The position numbers were made by a program, and so were the translations under genes. 64,000 nucleotides of DNA from Halopenitus persicus (GTDB lineage Archaea > Halobacteriota > Halobacteria > Halobacteriales > Haloferacaceae): positions 124,001-188,000 of the forward strand of contig NZ_FNPC01000006.1 in NCBI RefSeq assembly GCF_900107205.1, in the 5' to 3' direction. Positions 8,445-16,930 of the stretch are shown in pieces; within the stretch, counting starts at the first letter, position 1; each line of letters begins with the position of its first letter. The notes below the pieces were generated by a model that made no database searches, had not been told where the DNA came from, and worked only from the letters and a program-made list of their open reading frames with translations.

Positions 8445-9518
8445 TCAGTCCGCGGCGATCTCCGTCGTCGAGTCGGCCATCGCGAGCACGTCGTCGAAGA
8501 AGTCGAGCGAGTCGTGCGGTCCGGGGTTCGCCTCGGGGTGGTACTGGCGCGTGAGGATGCCGAGCTCCTCGTCCTCGAGCCCCTCGGCGGTGTCGTCGTT
8601 GACGTTGATCTGGGTGACCTCGAGCGGCCCGGGGTCGGCGACCGTGTAGCCGTGGTTCTGGGTGGTCATCACGACGCGGTCGGTCCGGAGGTCCTTGACG
8701 GGCTGGTTGACGCCGCGGTGGCCGAAGGTCATCTTCTCGGTGTCGCCGCCGAGCGCGCTCGCGACGATCTGCTGGCCGAGACAGATCCCCGCAAGCGGCA
8801 GCTCCCCGGCGAAGGCGTCGACGACCTCCTTGGCGGCCACGAAGTTCTCCGGGTCGCCCGGCCCGTTCGAGATGAACAGCACGTCCGGGTCGACGGCGGA
8901 GACGTCGGCGGGGGCGGCGTCGTACGGGAGCACGTGGACGTCCGCGCCGCGAGCGTTCAGCGACTCGATGATCGAGCCCTTCGCGCCGCAGTCCAGCAGC
9001 GCGATCCGGGCGTCGGCCTCGCCGGCCGTGTCCGCCTCGTGGAGTTCGGGCTCGGCGACGGAGACGCCCGCGCCGATGTCGACGTGGTCGCTCATCGGCT
9101 TGCACGCCTCCATCTCCGCGATCGCGTCCTCGGGCGTGACGTCCTCGCCCGCGGCGATCCCGCAGGCCATCGCGCCCTCCTCGCGGACCGTGGTGACGAG
9201 CTCGCGCGTGTCGAGGTGGTCGATGGCCGGAACGTCCTCCCCGGCGAGCCACTCGGCGACGTCGTCGGTGAACTCGCGGGCGATCGCCGCCCGGGGCTGG
9301 ACGGTCTCGGACTCGAATCGCTCGGACCGGACGCCGTAGTTGCCGATCAGGGGGTACGAGAACGTGAGGACCTGCTCGGCGTAGGAGGGATCGGTCAGCG
9401 ATTCCTCGTAGCCGGTGTAGGCGGTCGTGAAGACCAGTTCACCGCGTGTCCGCCCGGGCGCACGGGCACGTGCCTCGAGCACGCGACCGTCCGCCAGCGC
9501 GATGTAGGCGTCCGACAT
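8445..9518 (-). CDS. carA: Carbamoyl-phosphate synthase small (glutaminase) subunit
   Basis: 357 residues. It hydrolyses glutamine and passes ammonia to the large subunit (CarB) for carbamoyl phosphate, the precursor of arginine and pyrimidines. The N-terminal CPSase_sm domain includes F-T-T-A-Y-T-G-Y-E-E-S-L-T-D-P-S-Y. The C-terminal class I amidotransferase has S-N-G-P-G-D-P, the nucleophile C246 in G-I-C-L-G-Q-Q, and H327/E329 in Y-H-P-E-A. carB is not in this window. It is divergent from an Lrp-type regulator; the 96 bases between hold inverted repeats that may be the operator. Confidence 0.97.
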   Translation of the reverse strand: MSDAYIALADGRVLEARARAPGRTRGELVFTTAYTGYEESLTDPSYAEQVLTFSYPLIGNYGVRSERFESETVQPRAAIAREFTDDVAEWLAGEDVPAIDHLDTRELVTTVREEGAMACGIAAGEDVTPEDAIAEMEACKPMSDHVDIGAGVSVAEPELHEADTAGEADARIALLDCGAKGSIIESLNARGADVHVLPYDAAPADVSAVDPDVLFISNGPGDPENFVAAKEVVDAFAGELPLAGICLGQQIVASALGGDTEKMTFGHRGVNQPVKDLRTDRVVMTTQNHGYTVADPGPLEVTQINVNDDTAEGLEDEELGILTRQYHPEANPGPHDSLDFFDDVLAMADSTTEIAAD

Positions 9519-9614
9519 TACGAGAAACGTACGGAGCTACGCTAATAAGTGCGTCGTTCGTAGATGAGTTACGAAATTCGTAATCACTAACTGCCTGCCC
9601 GGCCTCGACGCGGT
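9519..9614. promoter_or_regulatory. Divergent carA / lrp control region with inverted repeat
   Basis: A perfect inverted repeat, TTACGAA-A-TTCGTAA, occupies 9569-9583. Half-sites of the same type (TTACGA beside the carA ATG, TTCGTA near 9556-9561) recur. On the minus strand CTTATTAGC about 25 bases before carA is the likely TATA box. The repeat lies upstream of both genes. Binding by the adjacent Lrp protein is inferred from the usual habit of such regulators to bind their own promoter. Confidence 0.65.
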
Positions 9615-10028
9615 ATGGACGAGCTCGACCGGCAGATCCTCTCCGTCCTCCGACGGGACTCCAGAACGCCGTATACGGAGATCGCCGACCAGGTCGGCAC
9701 GTCGGAGGGGACCGTTCGCAACCGCGTCGAGCGGATGAACGAGGAGGGGATCATCGAACGGTTCACGGTGACGACCCGGACCGGCAACGTGAAGGCGATG
9801 ATCGAGATCTCCGTCGAGGTGAACGTCGACACGAGCGCGGTCGGCGAGCGGATGGCCGACTGGGAGGAGGTGGACTTCGTCTGGCAGGTCTCCGGCGAGG
9901 AGGACATCGTCCTCGTCGTCGACGCCGTCGACACCGGCGCGGTCAACGAGCTGATCACCGAGGCCCGCGAGATGGACGACGTGAAGTCGACGAAGACGCG
10001 GCTCATCCTCGACGAGCGGCTCGGCTAG
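9615..10028 (+). CDS. Lrp/AsnC family transcriptional regulator
   Basis: 137 residues. The N-terminal 60 form a winged helix-turn-helix (D-R-Q-I-L-S-V-L-R-R-D-S-R, then Y-T-E-I-A-D-Q-V-G-T-S-E-G-T-V-R-N-R-V-E). The C-terminal RAM domain, with V-S-G-E-E-D-I-V-L-V-V-D, binds small ligands, often amino acids, and drives dimer and octamer assembly. Its divergence from carA suggests control of carbamoyl phosphate, and hence arginine and pyrimidine, synthesis, as well as of itself. Confidence 0.9.
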   Translation: MDELDRQILSVLRRDSRTPYTEIADQVGTSEGTVRNRVERMNEEGIIERFTVTTRTGNVKAMIEISVEVNVDTSAVGERMADWEEVDFVWQVSGEEDIVLVVDAVDTGAVNELITEAREMDDVKSTKTRLILDERLG

Positions 10029-10090
10029 GGCGCCACAGGGCGTTCGACCCGAGCTCCCGTGACGTCCGAAGGGGCTCCAGCGATCGAATT

Positions 10091-10098
10091 CTTATTAG
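10091..10098 (+). promoter_or_regulatory. TATA-like box for the idi-like gene
   Basis: CTTATTAG is about 25-31 bases before the ATG at 10122. This supports that ATG over an open upstream extension whose product is hydrophobic and unlike the family. Confidence 0.6.
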
Positions 10099-10121
10099 GG
10101 TGGCTCGCCGTCCCCTTCCGT

Positions 10122-10739
10122 ATGAACCGAGACAACGCAGCCGACGGTCGACCGATCGCCGACGGCGGGGCGGGAGCGGCCACGAACGCGGCCACCGAGG
10201 CGCACGCGAACGCCGACCAGGACGTCATCGCCGTCGATCCCGACGACACGGCGCAGGGAACGGTCAACCGCCTGGAGGCGCACACCGGCGACGGGATCCG
10301 CCACCGGGCGTTCACCTGTCTCGTCTTCGACGGCGACGGGAAGATCCTGCTGGCACAGCGGGCCCCCGACAAGCGGCTGTGGGACACCCACTGGGACGGC
10401 ACCGTGGCCTCCCACCCGGTCGAGGGACAGTCCCAACGGGACGCGACCGAACAGCGCCTCGAGGAGGAGCTGGGGATCGGTCCGGACCAGTACAACGACC
10501 TCCGGGTGACCGACAAGTTCGAGTACAAGCGCTACTACGAGAACGCCGGCCTGGAGTGGGAGGTCTGTGCGGTCCTGAAGGTCACCCTCGACGACGTCAG
10601 CCTCGACCCCGACGAGGACGAGATCGCGGGAATGCTGTGGGTGGAGTACGACCACCTCCACGAGCATCCCGAGTGGTACCGCCAGCTCCGGCTCTGTCCC
10701 TGGTTCGAGATCGCGATGCGCCGCGACTTCTCCGAGTAA
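10122..10739 (+). CDS. idi: Type I isopentenyl-diphosphate isomerase-like Nudix protein
   Basis: 205 residues. Type I IDI interconverts IPP and DMAPP for archaeal isoprenoid lipids. The metal ligands of the family can be seen: two histidines seven apart (H-T-G-D-G-I-R-H), the histidine of A-S-H-P, and E-x-E in L-E-W-E-V-C; the Nudix helix is S-Q-R-D-A-T-E-Q-R-L-E-E-E-L-G. The catalytic cysteine of E. coli Idi (V-C-G-H-P) is alanine here (V-A-S-H-P). The first 40 residues are A/D/G-rich. Function as an isomerase is therefore probable by family but not certain. Confidence 0.82.
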   Translation: MNRDNAADGRPIADGGAGAATNAATEAHANADQDVIAVDPDDTAQGTVNRLEAHTGDGIRHRAFTCLVFDGDGKILLAQRAPDKRLWDTHWDGTVASHPVEGQSQRDATEQRLEEELGIGPDQYNDLRVTDKFEYKRYYENAGLEWEVCAVLKVTLDDVSLDPDEDEIAGMLWVEYDHLHEHPEWYRQLRLCPWFEIAMRRDFSE

Positions 10740-10762
10740 GGAGACCGCTGCGCCGAAACGGG

Positions 10763-12277
10763 TTACTCCAGCAGCGACTCGCCGGTCATCGCCGCGGGCT
10801 GGTCGAGCTCCATCAGCTCGAGGACCGTCGGCGCGACGTCACACAGCGATCCGTCCTCCCGAACCGTTCGGCCGTCATCGTCGCCCGCCGGCGAGAGATA
10901 GACGAACGGAACCGGATTGAACGTGTGTGCCGTATGCGGTTCCGCCGGCGTACCCATATCGTCGGCGTTGCCGTGGTCCGCGGTGACGATCGCGTGGCCG
11001 CCGGCGTCCGCGACCGCCTCGAGCAGCCGAGAGAGCTGTGCGTCGACGGCCTCGACGGCGGCCACCGCGGCCTCGAAGTCGCCGGTGTGACCCACCATAT
11101 CCGGGTTGGCGTAGTTGAGCACGAGCAGGTCGGGGTCGTCGGCCGCGATCACCGAGACGGCCTCGTCGGTGACGCCGGCGGCCGACATCTCGGGTCGCTC
11201 GTCGTAGGTCGCCACGTCCGGACTCTCGACGATCGTCCGGATCTCGCCGGGGAACTCGACCTCCCGGCCGCCGTTGAGGAAGTAGGTGACGTGGGCGTAC
11301 TTCTCCGACTCCGCGATCCGGAGCTGGGTACAGCCCGCCTCGGAAACGACCTCGCCGAGCGTGTCCTCGGGGATCTCCGGCGGGAACGCGACCGGGAACT
11401 CGAAGGTCTCGTCGTACTCGGTCATCGTGACCAGGCGTATCTCGGGCTGGTCGAGCTCGAAGTCCCACGTCGGCGAGGTGTCGGTCAACAGCCGGACGAG
11501 CTGGCGGGCGCGGTCCGCCCTGAAGTTAAAGAAGACGACCGCGTCACCGTCGGCGAGGGCGGGCTCGTCCGCGACGCACGTCGGCTCGATGAACTCGTCG
11601 GTCTCCCCGCGGTCGTGGGCGCGTTCGACCGCCTCGACGCCCGAGGCGGCGGTGTGTGGCGCCTCCCGGTTCACGATGGCGTCGTAGGCCGCCCGCGTTC
11701 GGTCCCAGTTCTCGTCCCGGTCCATCGCGTGGTACCGTCCGGTCACGGTCGCGACCGCGCCGGTTCCGACGGCCGCCGCGTGCTCCTCGAGGTCGGCCAG
11801 GAACGTCTCGGCGATCTCGGGCGCGGTATCGCGCCCGTCCGTGAACGCGTGGGTGCTCGCGGGAACACCGGCGTCCGCCGCCGCCTCGATCAGGGCGCGC
11901 AGGTGCGCGATATCCGAGTGCACGCCGCCGTCGGAGACGAGTCCAAGGAAGTGAACGCGCCCGTCGTGCTCGCGCGCGTACGAGAACGCCGACCGGATCG
12001 CGTCGTTGTCGGCGAGCTCGCCGGCGGCGATCGCGTCGGAGATGCGCGTGTACGCCTGCTTGACGACGCGGCCCGCGCCGATGTTGAGATGGCCGACCTC
12101 CGAGTTGCCCATCTGTCCCTCCGGGAGGCCGACGCGGCGACCGTGTACCGTTAGTCGACCGAACGCGCCGCGGTCCGAGACGTCGTCGAACGTCGGGGTG
12201 TCGGCGGCGTCCACGGCGTTCAGCCGGTCGTGATCGCCGAGTCCCCAGCCGTCCAACACGACGAGCGCTGTTCGCAT
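10763..12277 (-). CDS. gpmI: 2,3-bisphosphoglycerate-independent phosphoglycerate mutase
   Basis: 504 residues, the normal length of bacterial-type iPGM. It interconverts 3- and 2-phosphoglycerate in glycolysis and gluconeogenesis. Alkaline-phosphatase-superfamily motifs are clear: L-V-V-L-D-G-W-G-L near the N-terminus, the phospho-acceptor serine in G-Q-M-G-N-S-E-V-G-H, V-T-G-R-Y-H-A-M-D-R-D, N-F-R-A-D-R-A-R-Q, and A-D-H-G-N-A-D metal ligands near the end. ATG 12277 is taken as the start because M-R-T-A-L-V-V-L-D-G follows; the frame extends nine codons upstream. It converges with the idi-like gene. Confidence 0.96.
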   Translation of the reverse strand: MRTALVVLDGWGLGDHDRLNAVDAADTPTFDDVSDRGAFGRLTVHGRRVGLPEGQMGNSEVGHLNIGAGRVVKQAYTRISDAIAAGELADNDAIRSAFSYAREHDGRVHFLGLVSDGGVHSDIAHLRALIEAAADAGVPASTHAFTDGRDTAPEIAETFLADLEEHAAAVGTGAVATVTGRYHAMDRDENWDRTRAAYDAIVNREAPHTAASGVEAVERAHDRGETDEFIEPTCVADEPALADGDAVVFFNFRADRARQLVRLLTDTSPTWDFELDQPEIRLVTMTEYDETFEFPVAFPPEIPEDTLGEVVSEAGCTQLRIAESEKYAHVTYFLNGGREVEFPGEIRTIVESPDVATYDERPEMSAAGVTDEAVSVIAADDPDLLVLNYANPDMVGHTGDFEAAVAAVEAVDAQLSRLLEAVADAGGHAIVTADHGNADDMGTPAEPHTAHTFNPVPFVYLSPAGDDDGRTVREDGSLCDVAPTVLELMELDQPAAMTGESLLE

Positions 12278-12489
12278 ATCCGACGAGTAGGCGGCGACCG
12301 TCAACTACCCTTCGTTGTGGCGCCGAGCCGGGAGTGGCCCGATCGACGGGGACTGACGGTCCCCGTCATCTCCACCCGAAACGGCGCCCGCGTGCGTCGG
12401 ACGGTGGGCATACGATCGGATCGAATGGATCCGCATATCGTCGGATAGGAGGCTTCTATTCCTCGATCGTTCACTTTCACTCCGGTCAC

Positions 12490-12500
12490 GGAACCTTTTA
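12490..12500 (+). promoter_or_regulatory. A/T-rich promoter element of the rpa3 operon
   Basis: AACCTTTTAC lies about 62-72 bases before the rpa3 ATG, implying a short leader rather than a leaderless mRNA. The rest of 12278-12561 is non-coding; it has no other clear feature. Confidence 0.4.
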
Positions 12501-12561
12501 CAGGATGCCGACCCAAGGGGCGTACGCCTCCCATTGAAAACACGCCGGAGGCGACACAGCC

Positions 12562-13494
12562 ATGACGGACCTACGAGACCACGCGGAAGCGATAGCGGAA
12601 CAGTTCTCGGACCACCTTGAACCGAGTCCCGACGTCGACGAGATCGAGGCCAAACTCGACAACCTCGTCACCGACTACCGAGTCCCCGTCGAGGAGGCCC
12701 GGCGCAGCGTCACCAACAGCTACCTCGACGAGGCCGGCCTCGAGCGCGACGAGCTGGGCCGCGGCGGGAGCGAGCGCGTCGACGTCGCCGAGATCGACGA
12801 CGACGAGCAGTGGGTGGACCTGCGGGTGACCGTCGTCGACCTGTGGGAGCCCCGCAGCGACGCGGTCGCCCAGGTCGGACTGCTCGGCGACGAGTCGGGG
12901 ACGATCAAGTTCACCGCCTTCGAGACCTCGGATCTCCCCCTCCTCGAGGAGGGCCAGGCGTACGAGCTCTCGAACGTCGTCACCGACGAGTACGAGGGGC
13001 GGTACTCGGTCAAGCTCAACCGGACCACGTCGATCACGCCGATCGACGCCGACATCGAGGTCGGCGACAACGCCGTGACGGTCGAGGGCGCCCTCGTCGA
13101 CGTCCAGTCGGGGTCGGGGCTCATCAAGCGGTGCCCCGAGGAGGACTGCACCCGCGTCCTGCAGAACGGCCGCTGCAGCGAACACGGAAAGGTCGAGGGC
13201 GAGTTCGATCTCCGGATCAAGGCCGTCCTCGACGACGGCACCGAGGTCCACGAAGTCATCTTCGACCGCGAGGCCACCGAGGACCTGACGGGAGTCACCC
13301 TCGAGGAGGCCAAACAGGAGGCGATGGACGCGCTCGACACGACCGTCGTCGCCGACGGGATGGCGGAGGACGTCCTCGGGCGGTATTACCGGGTGACCGG
13401 ACCGACGCTGGGCCGCTACGTGCTTGTCAACGAGCTCGAGGAGCCCGGCCCGGTGGACGTCGAGCAGGCGCTGATCAACGCGAGGTCGATCTAA
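12562..13494 (+). CDS. rpa3: Replication protein A, single-strand DNA-binding (RPA3 type)
   Basis: 310 residues. Residues 70-175 form an OB fold (D-L-R-V-T-V-V-D-L-W-E-P, then G-D-E-S-G-T-I-K-F-T-A-F). A zinc finger C-P-E-E-D-C-T ... C-S-E-H follows at about 190-210, then a C-terminal region beginning with a second beta-rich stretch. Haloarchaeal RPA3 binds single-stranded DNA in replication and repair. The next gene starts one base after its stop and encodes the partner of the COG3390 family, the pairing seen for rpa3-rpap3 in Haloferax. That pairing and the length separate it from RPA1 and RPA2. Confidence 0.92.
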   Translation: MTDLRDHAEAIAEQFSDHLEPSPDVDEIEAKLDNLVTDYRVPVEEARRSVTNSYLDEAGLERDELGRGGSERVDVAEIDDDEQWVDLRVTVVDLWEPRSDAVAQVGLLGDESGTIKFTAFETSDLPLLEEGQAYELSNVVTDEYEGRYSVKLNRTTSITPIDADIEVGDNAVTVEGALVDVQSGSGLIKRCPEEDCTRVLQNGRCSEHGKVEGEFDLRIKAVLDDGTEVHEVIFDREATEDLTGVTLEEAKQEAMDALDTTVVADGMAEDVLGRYYRVTGPTLGRYVLVNELEEPGPVDVEQALINARSI

Positions 13495-13495
13495 C

Positions 13496-14125
13496 ATGAG
13501 CCAGAGCGGATCCACACCGACCCGAGAGGTCGCCCGGCGCGTCTTCGCCACGGAGTTCAACGACGCCGGCTACACGTTCAAGGAGTCCGAGGACGAGCGC
13601 GCGCCCGTCTACTCGCTGTTGCCGACCGGCGAGTCCGCGAACCGCGTGTTCTTCGTCGGGACGCTGACCGAGAAGGACGACGTCGGCGAGGACAACGAGT
13701 ACTGGCGCGGTCGGATCGTCGACCCAACCGGGACGTTCTTCGTCTACGCCGGCCAGTACCAGCCCGAAGCGGCCAACACGCTTCGGGAGCTCGAGCCGCC
13801 GGCGTACGTCGCCGTGGTCGGCAAGCCGCGGACCTACGAGACCGACGACGGCTCGATCAACGTCTCCGTCCGGCCGGAGTCGATCACCCGCGTCGACGCC
13901 GTCGTCCGCGACCGGTGGGTCGCCGAGACGGCCGAACGAACCCTCGAGCGGGTCGCCCGGTTCGACGACGAGGGCAACGAGTACGCTCGGATGGCCGACG
14001 AGCAGTACGACCGCGACCCCGAGACCTACAAGGCGGCCGCGCTGGCCGCCCTCGAGGACCTCGACGAGGCGGGCGAGGGATCCGACGGGAGCGATCCCGA
14101 GTCCGAGACCTCGCTCGAGGCATAG
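13496..14125 (+). CDS. rpap3: RPA-associated protein (COG3390, RPAP3)
   Basis: 209 residues. It begins with T-R-E-V-A-R-R-V-F-A-T-E-F, then an OB-like beta domain (Y-S-L-L-P-T-G-E-S-A-N-R-V-F-F-V-G-T-L-T-E, W-R-G-R-I-V-D-P-T-G-T-F-F-V-Y-A-G-Q-Y) and a helical, acidic C-terminus. These are the marks of the small COG3390 partner that binds RPA3. Its ATG comes one base after the rpa3 stop, so the two are translated from one message. A short acidic tail (D-G-S-D-P-E-S-E) ends it. Confidence 0.9.
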   Translation: MSQSGSTPTREVARRVFATEFNDAGYTFKESEDERAPVYSLLPTGESANRVFFVGTLTEKDDVGEDNEYWRGRIVDPTGTFFVYAGQYQPEAANTLRELEPPAYVAVVGKPRTYETDDGSINVSVRPESITRVDAVVRDRWVAETAERTLERVARFDDEGNEYARMADEQYDRDPETYKAAALAALEDLDEAGEGSDGSDPESETSLEA

Positions 14126-14171
14126 GACCTCACAAAAACTGCGGGCCACCGCGCCCGCGGCTGATCATCCG

Positions 14172-14214
14172 ACCGTTTATACCGGGGCGTTGAACCGTTT
14201 ATACCGGGCGTTTA
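14172..14214. repeat. Tandem 21-22-base repeat with TTTATA core
   Basis: Two copies of ACCGTTTATACCGGG, each followed by CGTTGA or CGTTTA, start at 14172 and 14194. The intergenic span 14126-14373 holds nothing else that I can name. The TTTATA cores stand out in GC-rich DNA, but no gene begins at a proper distance on either strand. Confidence 0.7.
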
Positions 14215-14373
14215 CTCCGGTTGGGCGGCCGCGTTTTCGCCGATCCATAGCTCATTCGTCGATTCTCCAGCCGATCCGCTCTCCCCGTCCGACTGACGAA
14301 GAACGGACTGACGCGTCGCTGGCGGTCGAACACGCTGAAGAAACCGGCTCGACGGCGGGAGGTTAGGTGACGG

Positions 14374-14679
<306 letters not shown>

Positions 14680-14712
14680 CTACTGGACGGCGGTATTAAA
14701 TAGTGTCGGGAG

Positions 14713-16038
14713 TCAGGGCCCGGCCCGCGGTCGGACCGATTCGCCGAGCGGCTCGCCGAACGACTCGGCGCCGGTCGCCGGATCCCGCTCGTAGACGGTC
14801 CGGCCGCGGACCGTGGTCAGCTCCGGGAAGACGCCGGACCGACCCTCGAACGGCGTCCAGCCGCACGCCGAGTGGAGCGCGGCCGCCTCGATCTCGCGGT
14901 CGTCCTCGAGGTCGACGAGGACGAGGTCGGCGTCCCGACCGGTCTCGATCGCGCCCTTCCGCGGGAGATCGAAGATCGCGGCCGGGGCGGCCGCCGTGAC
15001 GTCCCGAACGCGCTCGAGCGTGAGCTCCTCACGCCGAACCGCGTCGAGCAGGAGCGGGAGCATCGTCTCGACGCCGGGAACGCCGCTCGGCGCGTCCGTG
15101 AGCGGCTGCCGTTTCTCCGCGACGGTGTGGGGAGCGTGGTCCGTCGCGACGACGTCGATCCGCCCGTCACGAAGTCGCTCGAGAAGGGCATCCCGTCGGT
15201 CGGGATCGCGAAGCGGGGGATTCATCCGCCCGAACGTTCCGAGCCGGTCGCAGTCGGCCGTCGACAGGAAGAGGTGATGCGGCGTGACCTCGCAGGTCGC
15301 GTCCGTCCCGTCGGTCGCGTCGACGCCCTCCGGCGTCGAGGTGTGCGCAATGTGGACCTGCCCCGCGGCACGCTCGCCGGCGTCGACCGCTCGCCGGACC
15401 GCTTCCGCCTCGGCTTCCGGCGTCCGAAAGGCCGACCAGCGGTCGCTTCGCGCTGCACGTCCCACACCACCGAGATCGCCGTCGAGAGCGTCCCGGTCGA
15501 ACAGGGTCGCGTCCTCCGCGTGGACGGTCACGGGAACCTCGGCGGCCGCCGCCCGATCGAGAGCGTCCTCGAACAGCGGGAGGTCGATCCCCATCTCGCC
15601 GGTCGAGTCGGCGAGGAAGACCTCACCGAGCGCGAACAGCGGGCAGTCGAACAGGGACTCGGGGTCCCACTCCGGAACCACGCCGCCGTTGATCCCGTAG
15701 TCGACGAGCGAGGCGTCCGCCGCCAGCCGCGCCTTCGCGTCGAAGGCCGCGCCGTCGACGGTCGGCGGGTCGGTGTTGGGCTGGTCCACCACGGTCGTGA
15801 CGCCCCCGGCGGCGGCCGACCGGGAGCCGGTCCGCCAGGTCTCCTTGTGGGAACCGCCGGGCTCCCGGAAGTGGACGTGGACGTCGATGGCGCCCGGAAG
15901 AAGGCGTTTTCCGTGCGCGTCGATCACCCGTTCGTCGGCCGCCGGGTCGAGGTCGCGTTCGACCGCGGCGATCGTCTCGCCGGTCACGCGAACGTCGCGA
16001 ACGCGGCCGTCGACGAGCGTGCCGCCGGTGATGAGCAT
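14713..16038 (-). CDS. pyrC: Dihydroorotase
   Basis: 441 residues, class I type. It closes carbamoyl aspartate to dihydroorotate in pyrimidine synthesis. Metal-binding motifs are D-V-H-V-H-F-R-E-P-G near residue 50, V-T-V-H-A-E-D, V-H-I-A-H-T-S-T and A-T-D-H-A-P-H with the catalytic aspartate; G-V-P-G-V-E-T-M-L-P follows as in other DHOases. It precedes aIF1 on the same strand with 45 bases between. With carA and upp it makes a scattered pyrimidine set in the window. Confidence 0.95.
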   Translation of the reverse strand: MLITGGTLVDGRVRDVRVTGETIAAVERDLDPAADERVIDAHGKRLLPGAIDVHVHFREPGGSHKETWRTGSRSAAAGGVTTVVDQPNTDPPTVDGAAFDAKARLAADASLVDYGINGGVVPEWDPESLFDCPLFALGEVFLADSTGEMGIDLPLFEDALDRAAAAEVPVTVHAEDATLFDRDALDGDLGGVGRAARSDRWSAFRTPEAEAEAVRRAVDAGERAAGQVHIAHTSTPEGVDATDGTDATCEVTPHHLFLSTADCDRLGTFGRMNPPLRDPDRRDALLERLRDGRIDVVATDHAPHTVAEKRQPLTDAPSGVPGVETMLPLLLDAVRREELTLERVRDVTAAAPAAIFDLPRKGAIETGRDADLVLVDLEDDREIEAAALHSACGWTPFEGRSGVFPELTTVRGRTVYERDPATGAESFGEPLGESVRPRAGP

Positions 16039-16124
16039 ACGCGGAGGTCGACCGGGAACGGAAAAACGGTGCTGGTTCGAGTCGGAACGGGTTCGGCTTC
16101 GAGGCGAGAGCGTGACCGGACTGC

Positions 16125-16736
16125 TCAGGCGGTCGAGGTCCCGTCGTCGGCGGTCGCGTCCTCGTCGAGGCCCGGCGCCGCGGTCGGGTCGACGTCCTCC
16201 GGCTCGCCGCGGTCGCCGCGCATCGTCTCGCCGTCCTCGGTCTCGACGTAGACGTCGTCGGCGAAGCCGGCCTTGGCGTTCTCGTATTCGGGATCCGCGA
16301 GCTTCTCGGGGGTCGGCGGGGCGTCGGTGATCCCGTCCTCGGGATGGAACTCGCCGAGGGGATCGTCGATCGTGATCCCGTGGTCGGCGAAGAACTCCTC
16401 GTAGCGCCGGTAGTGAGGCTCGAGTTCGTCGCCGGGGATCTCCATCATCTCCGTCCAGCCGTGGTTGAAGAAGTCGAAGTTCGCCTGGATGTGGGTGATC
16501 TCGCGGGCCTCGGCCTCGGGATAGCCCGCCTCGAGGGCGGCCACGTACGCGTCCATCGTCGCCTCGAAGAAGTCGTCGAGATGTGCGCGCCGCTGTTCGC
16601 GGCGGTCATCGTCGGCCTTGTTGAGGAAGATCGTCGTGTGCAGGTCGACGAGCTTGTCGTGTGCCACCTCCCCGATCACCGGCGTCGTGAGCGCCTTCTT
16701 GGCGGCCCAGTGGCGGACGTTCTGGCTGATCTTCAT
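16125..16736 (-). CDS. Uncharacterised haloarchaeal protein (probably DUF6149)
   Basis: 203 residues, soluble. The first 60 are helical and basic (K-I-S-Q-N-V-R-H-W-A-A-K-K-A-L-T-T-P), the middle contains the striking E-I-T-H-I-Q-A-N-F-D-F-F-N-H-G-W-T-E-M, and the last 60 are acidic and proline-rich. This matches my memory of a haloarchaeal family, DUF6149, of unknown function. It lies divergent from the FAD oxidoreductase. No catalytic motif is evident. Confidence 0.75.
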   Translation of the reverse strand: MKISQNVRHWAAKKALTTPVIGEVAHDKLVDLHTTIFLNKADDDRREQRRAHLDDFFEATMDAYVAALEAGYPEAEAREITHIQANFDFFNHGWTEMMEIPGDELEPHYRRYEEFFADHGITIDDPLGEFHPEDGITDAPPTPEKLADPEYENAKAGFADDVYVETEDGETMRGDRGEPEDVDPTAAPGLDEDATADDGTSTA

Positions 16737-16820
16737 ACCGGTGATTGCGGACGTACGACCTTGAATCTGTGGCGTGCGTCGGGCGTTCGCCGGCGGAGCG
16801 GCGGGCGGGAGCCGTGCGTG

Positions 16821-16846
16821 AGGTCCTGAAACGTCCTAAAGGACCT
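16821..16846. promoter_or_regulatory. Inverted repeat upstream of the FAD oxidoreductase
   Basis: AGGTCCT at 16821-16827 pairs with AGGACCT at 16840-16846, and a second overlapping pair GTCCT-AA-AGGAC sits at 16833-16844. It is between divergent genes, so an operator or an mRNA stem is possible. Nothing ties it to a named regulator. Confidence 0.4.
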
Positions 16847-16930
16847 CTCGATCGCACAATATGCGATGGATCCTCACGATTCCTCATTCAAATGGCAACC
16901 GACATTAACCCCGAAGCCGAAGCCCGGGTT

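Noticed and set aside
14126-14373. A tRNA or other stable RNA gene
   Set aside because: No cloverleaf, T-loop or CCA-like end could be drawn; only the short tandem repeat is evident.
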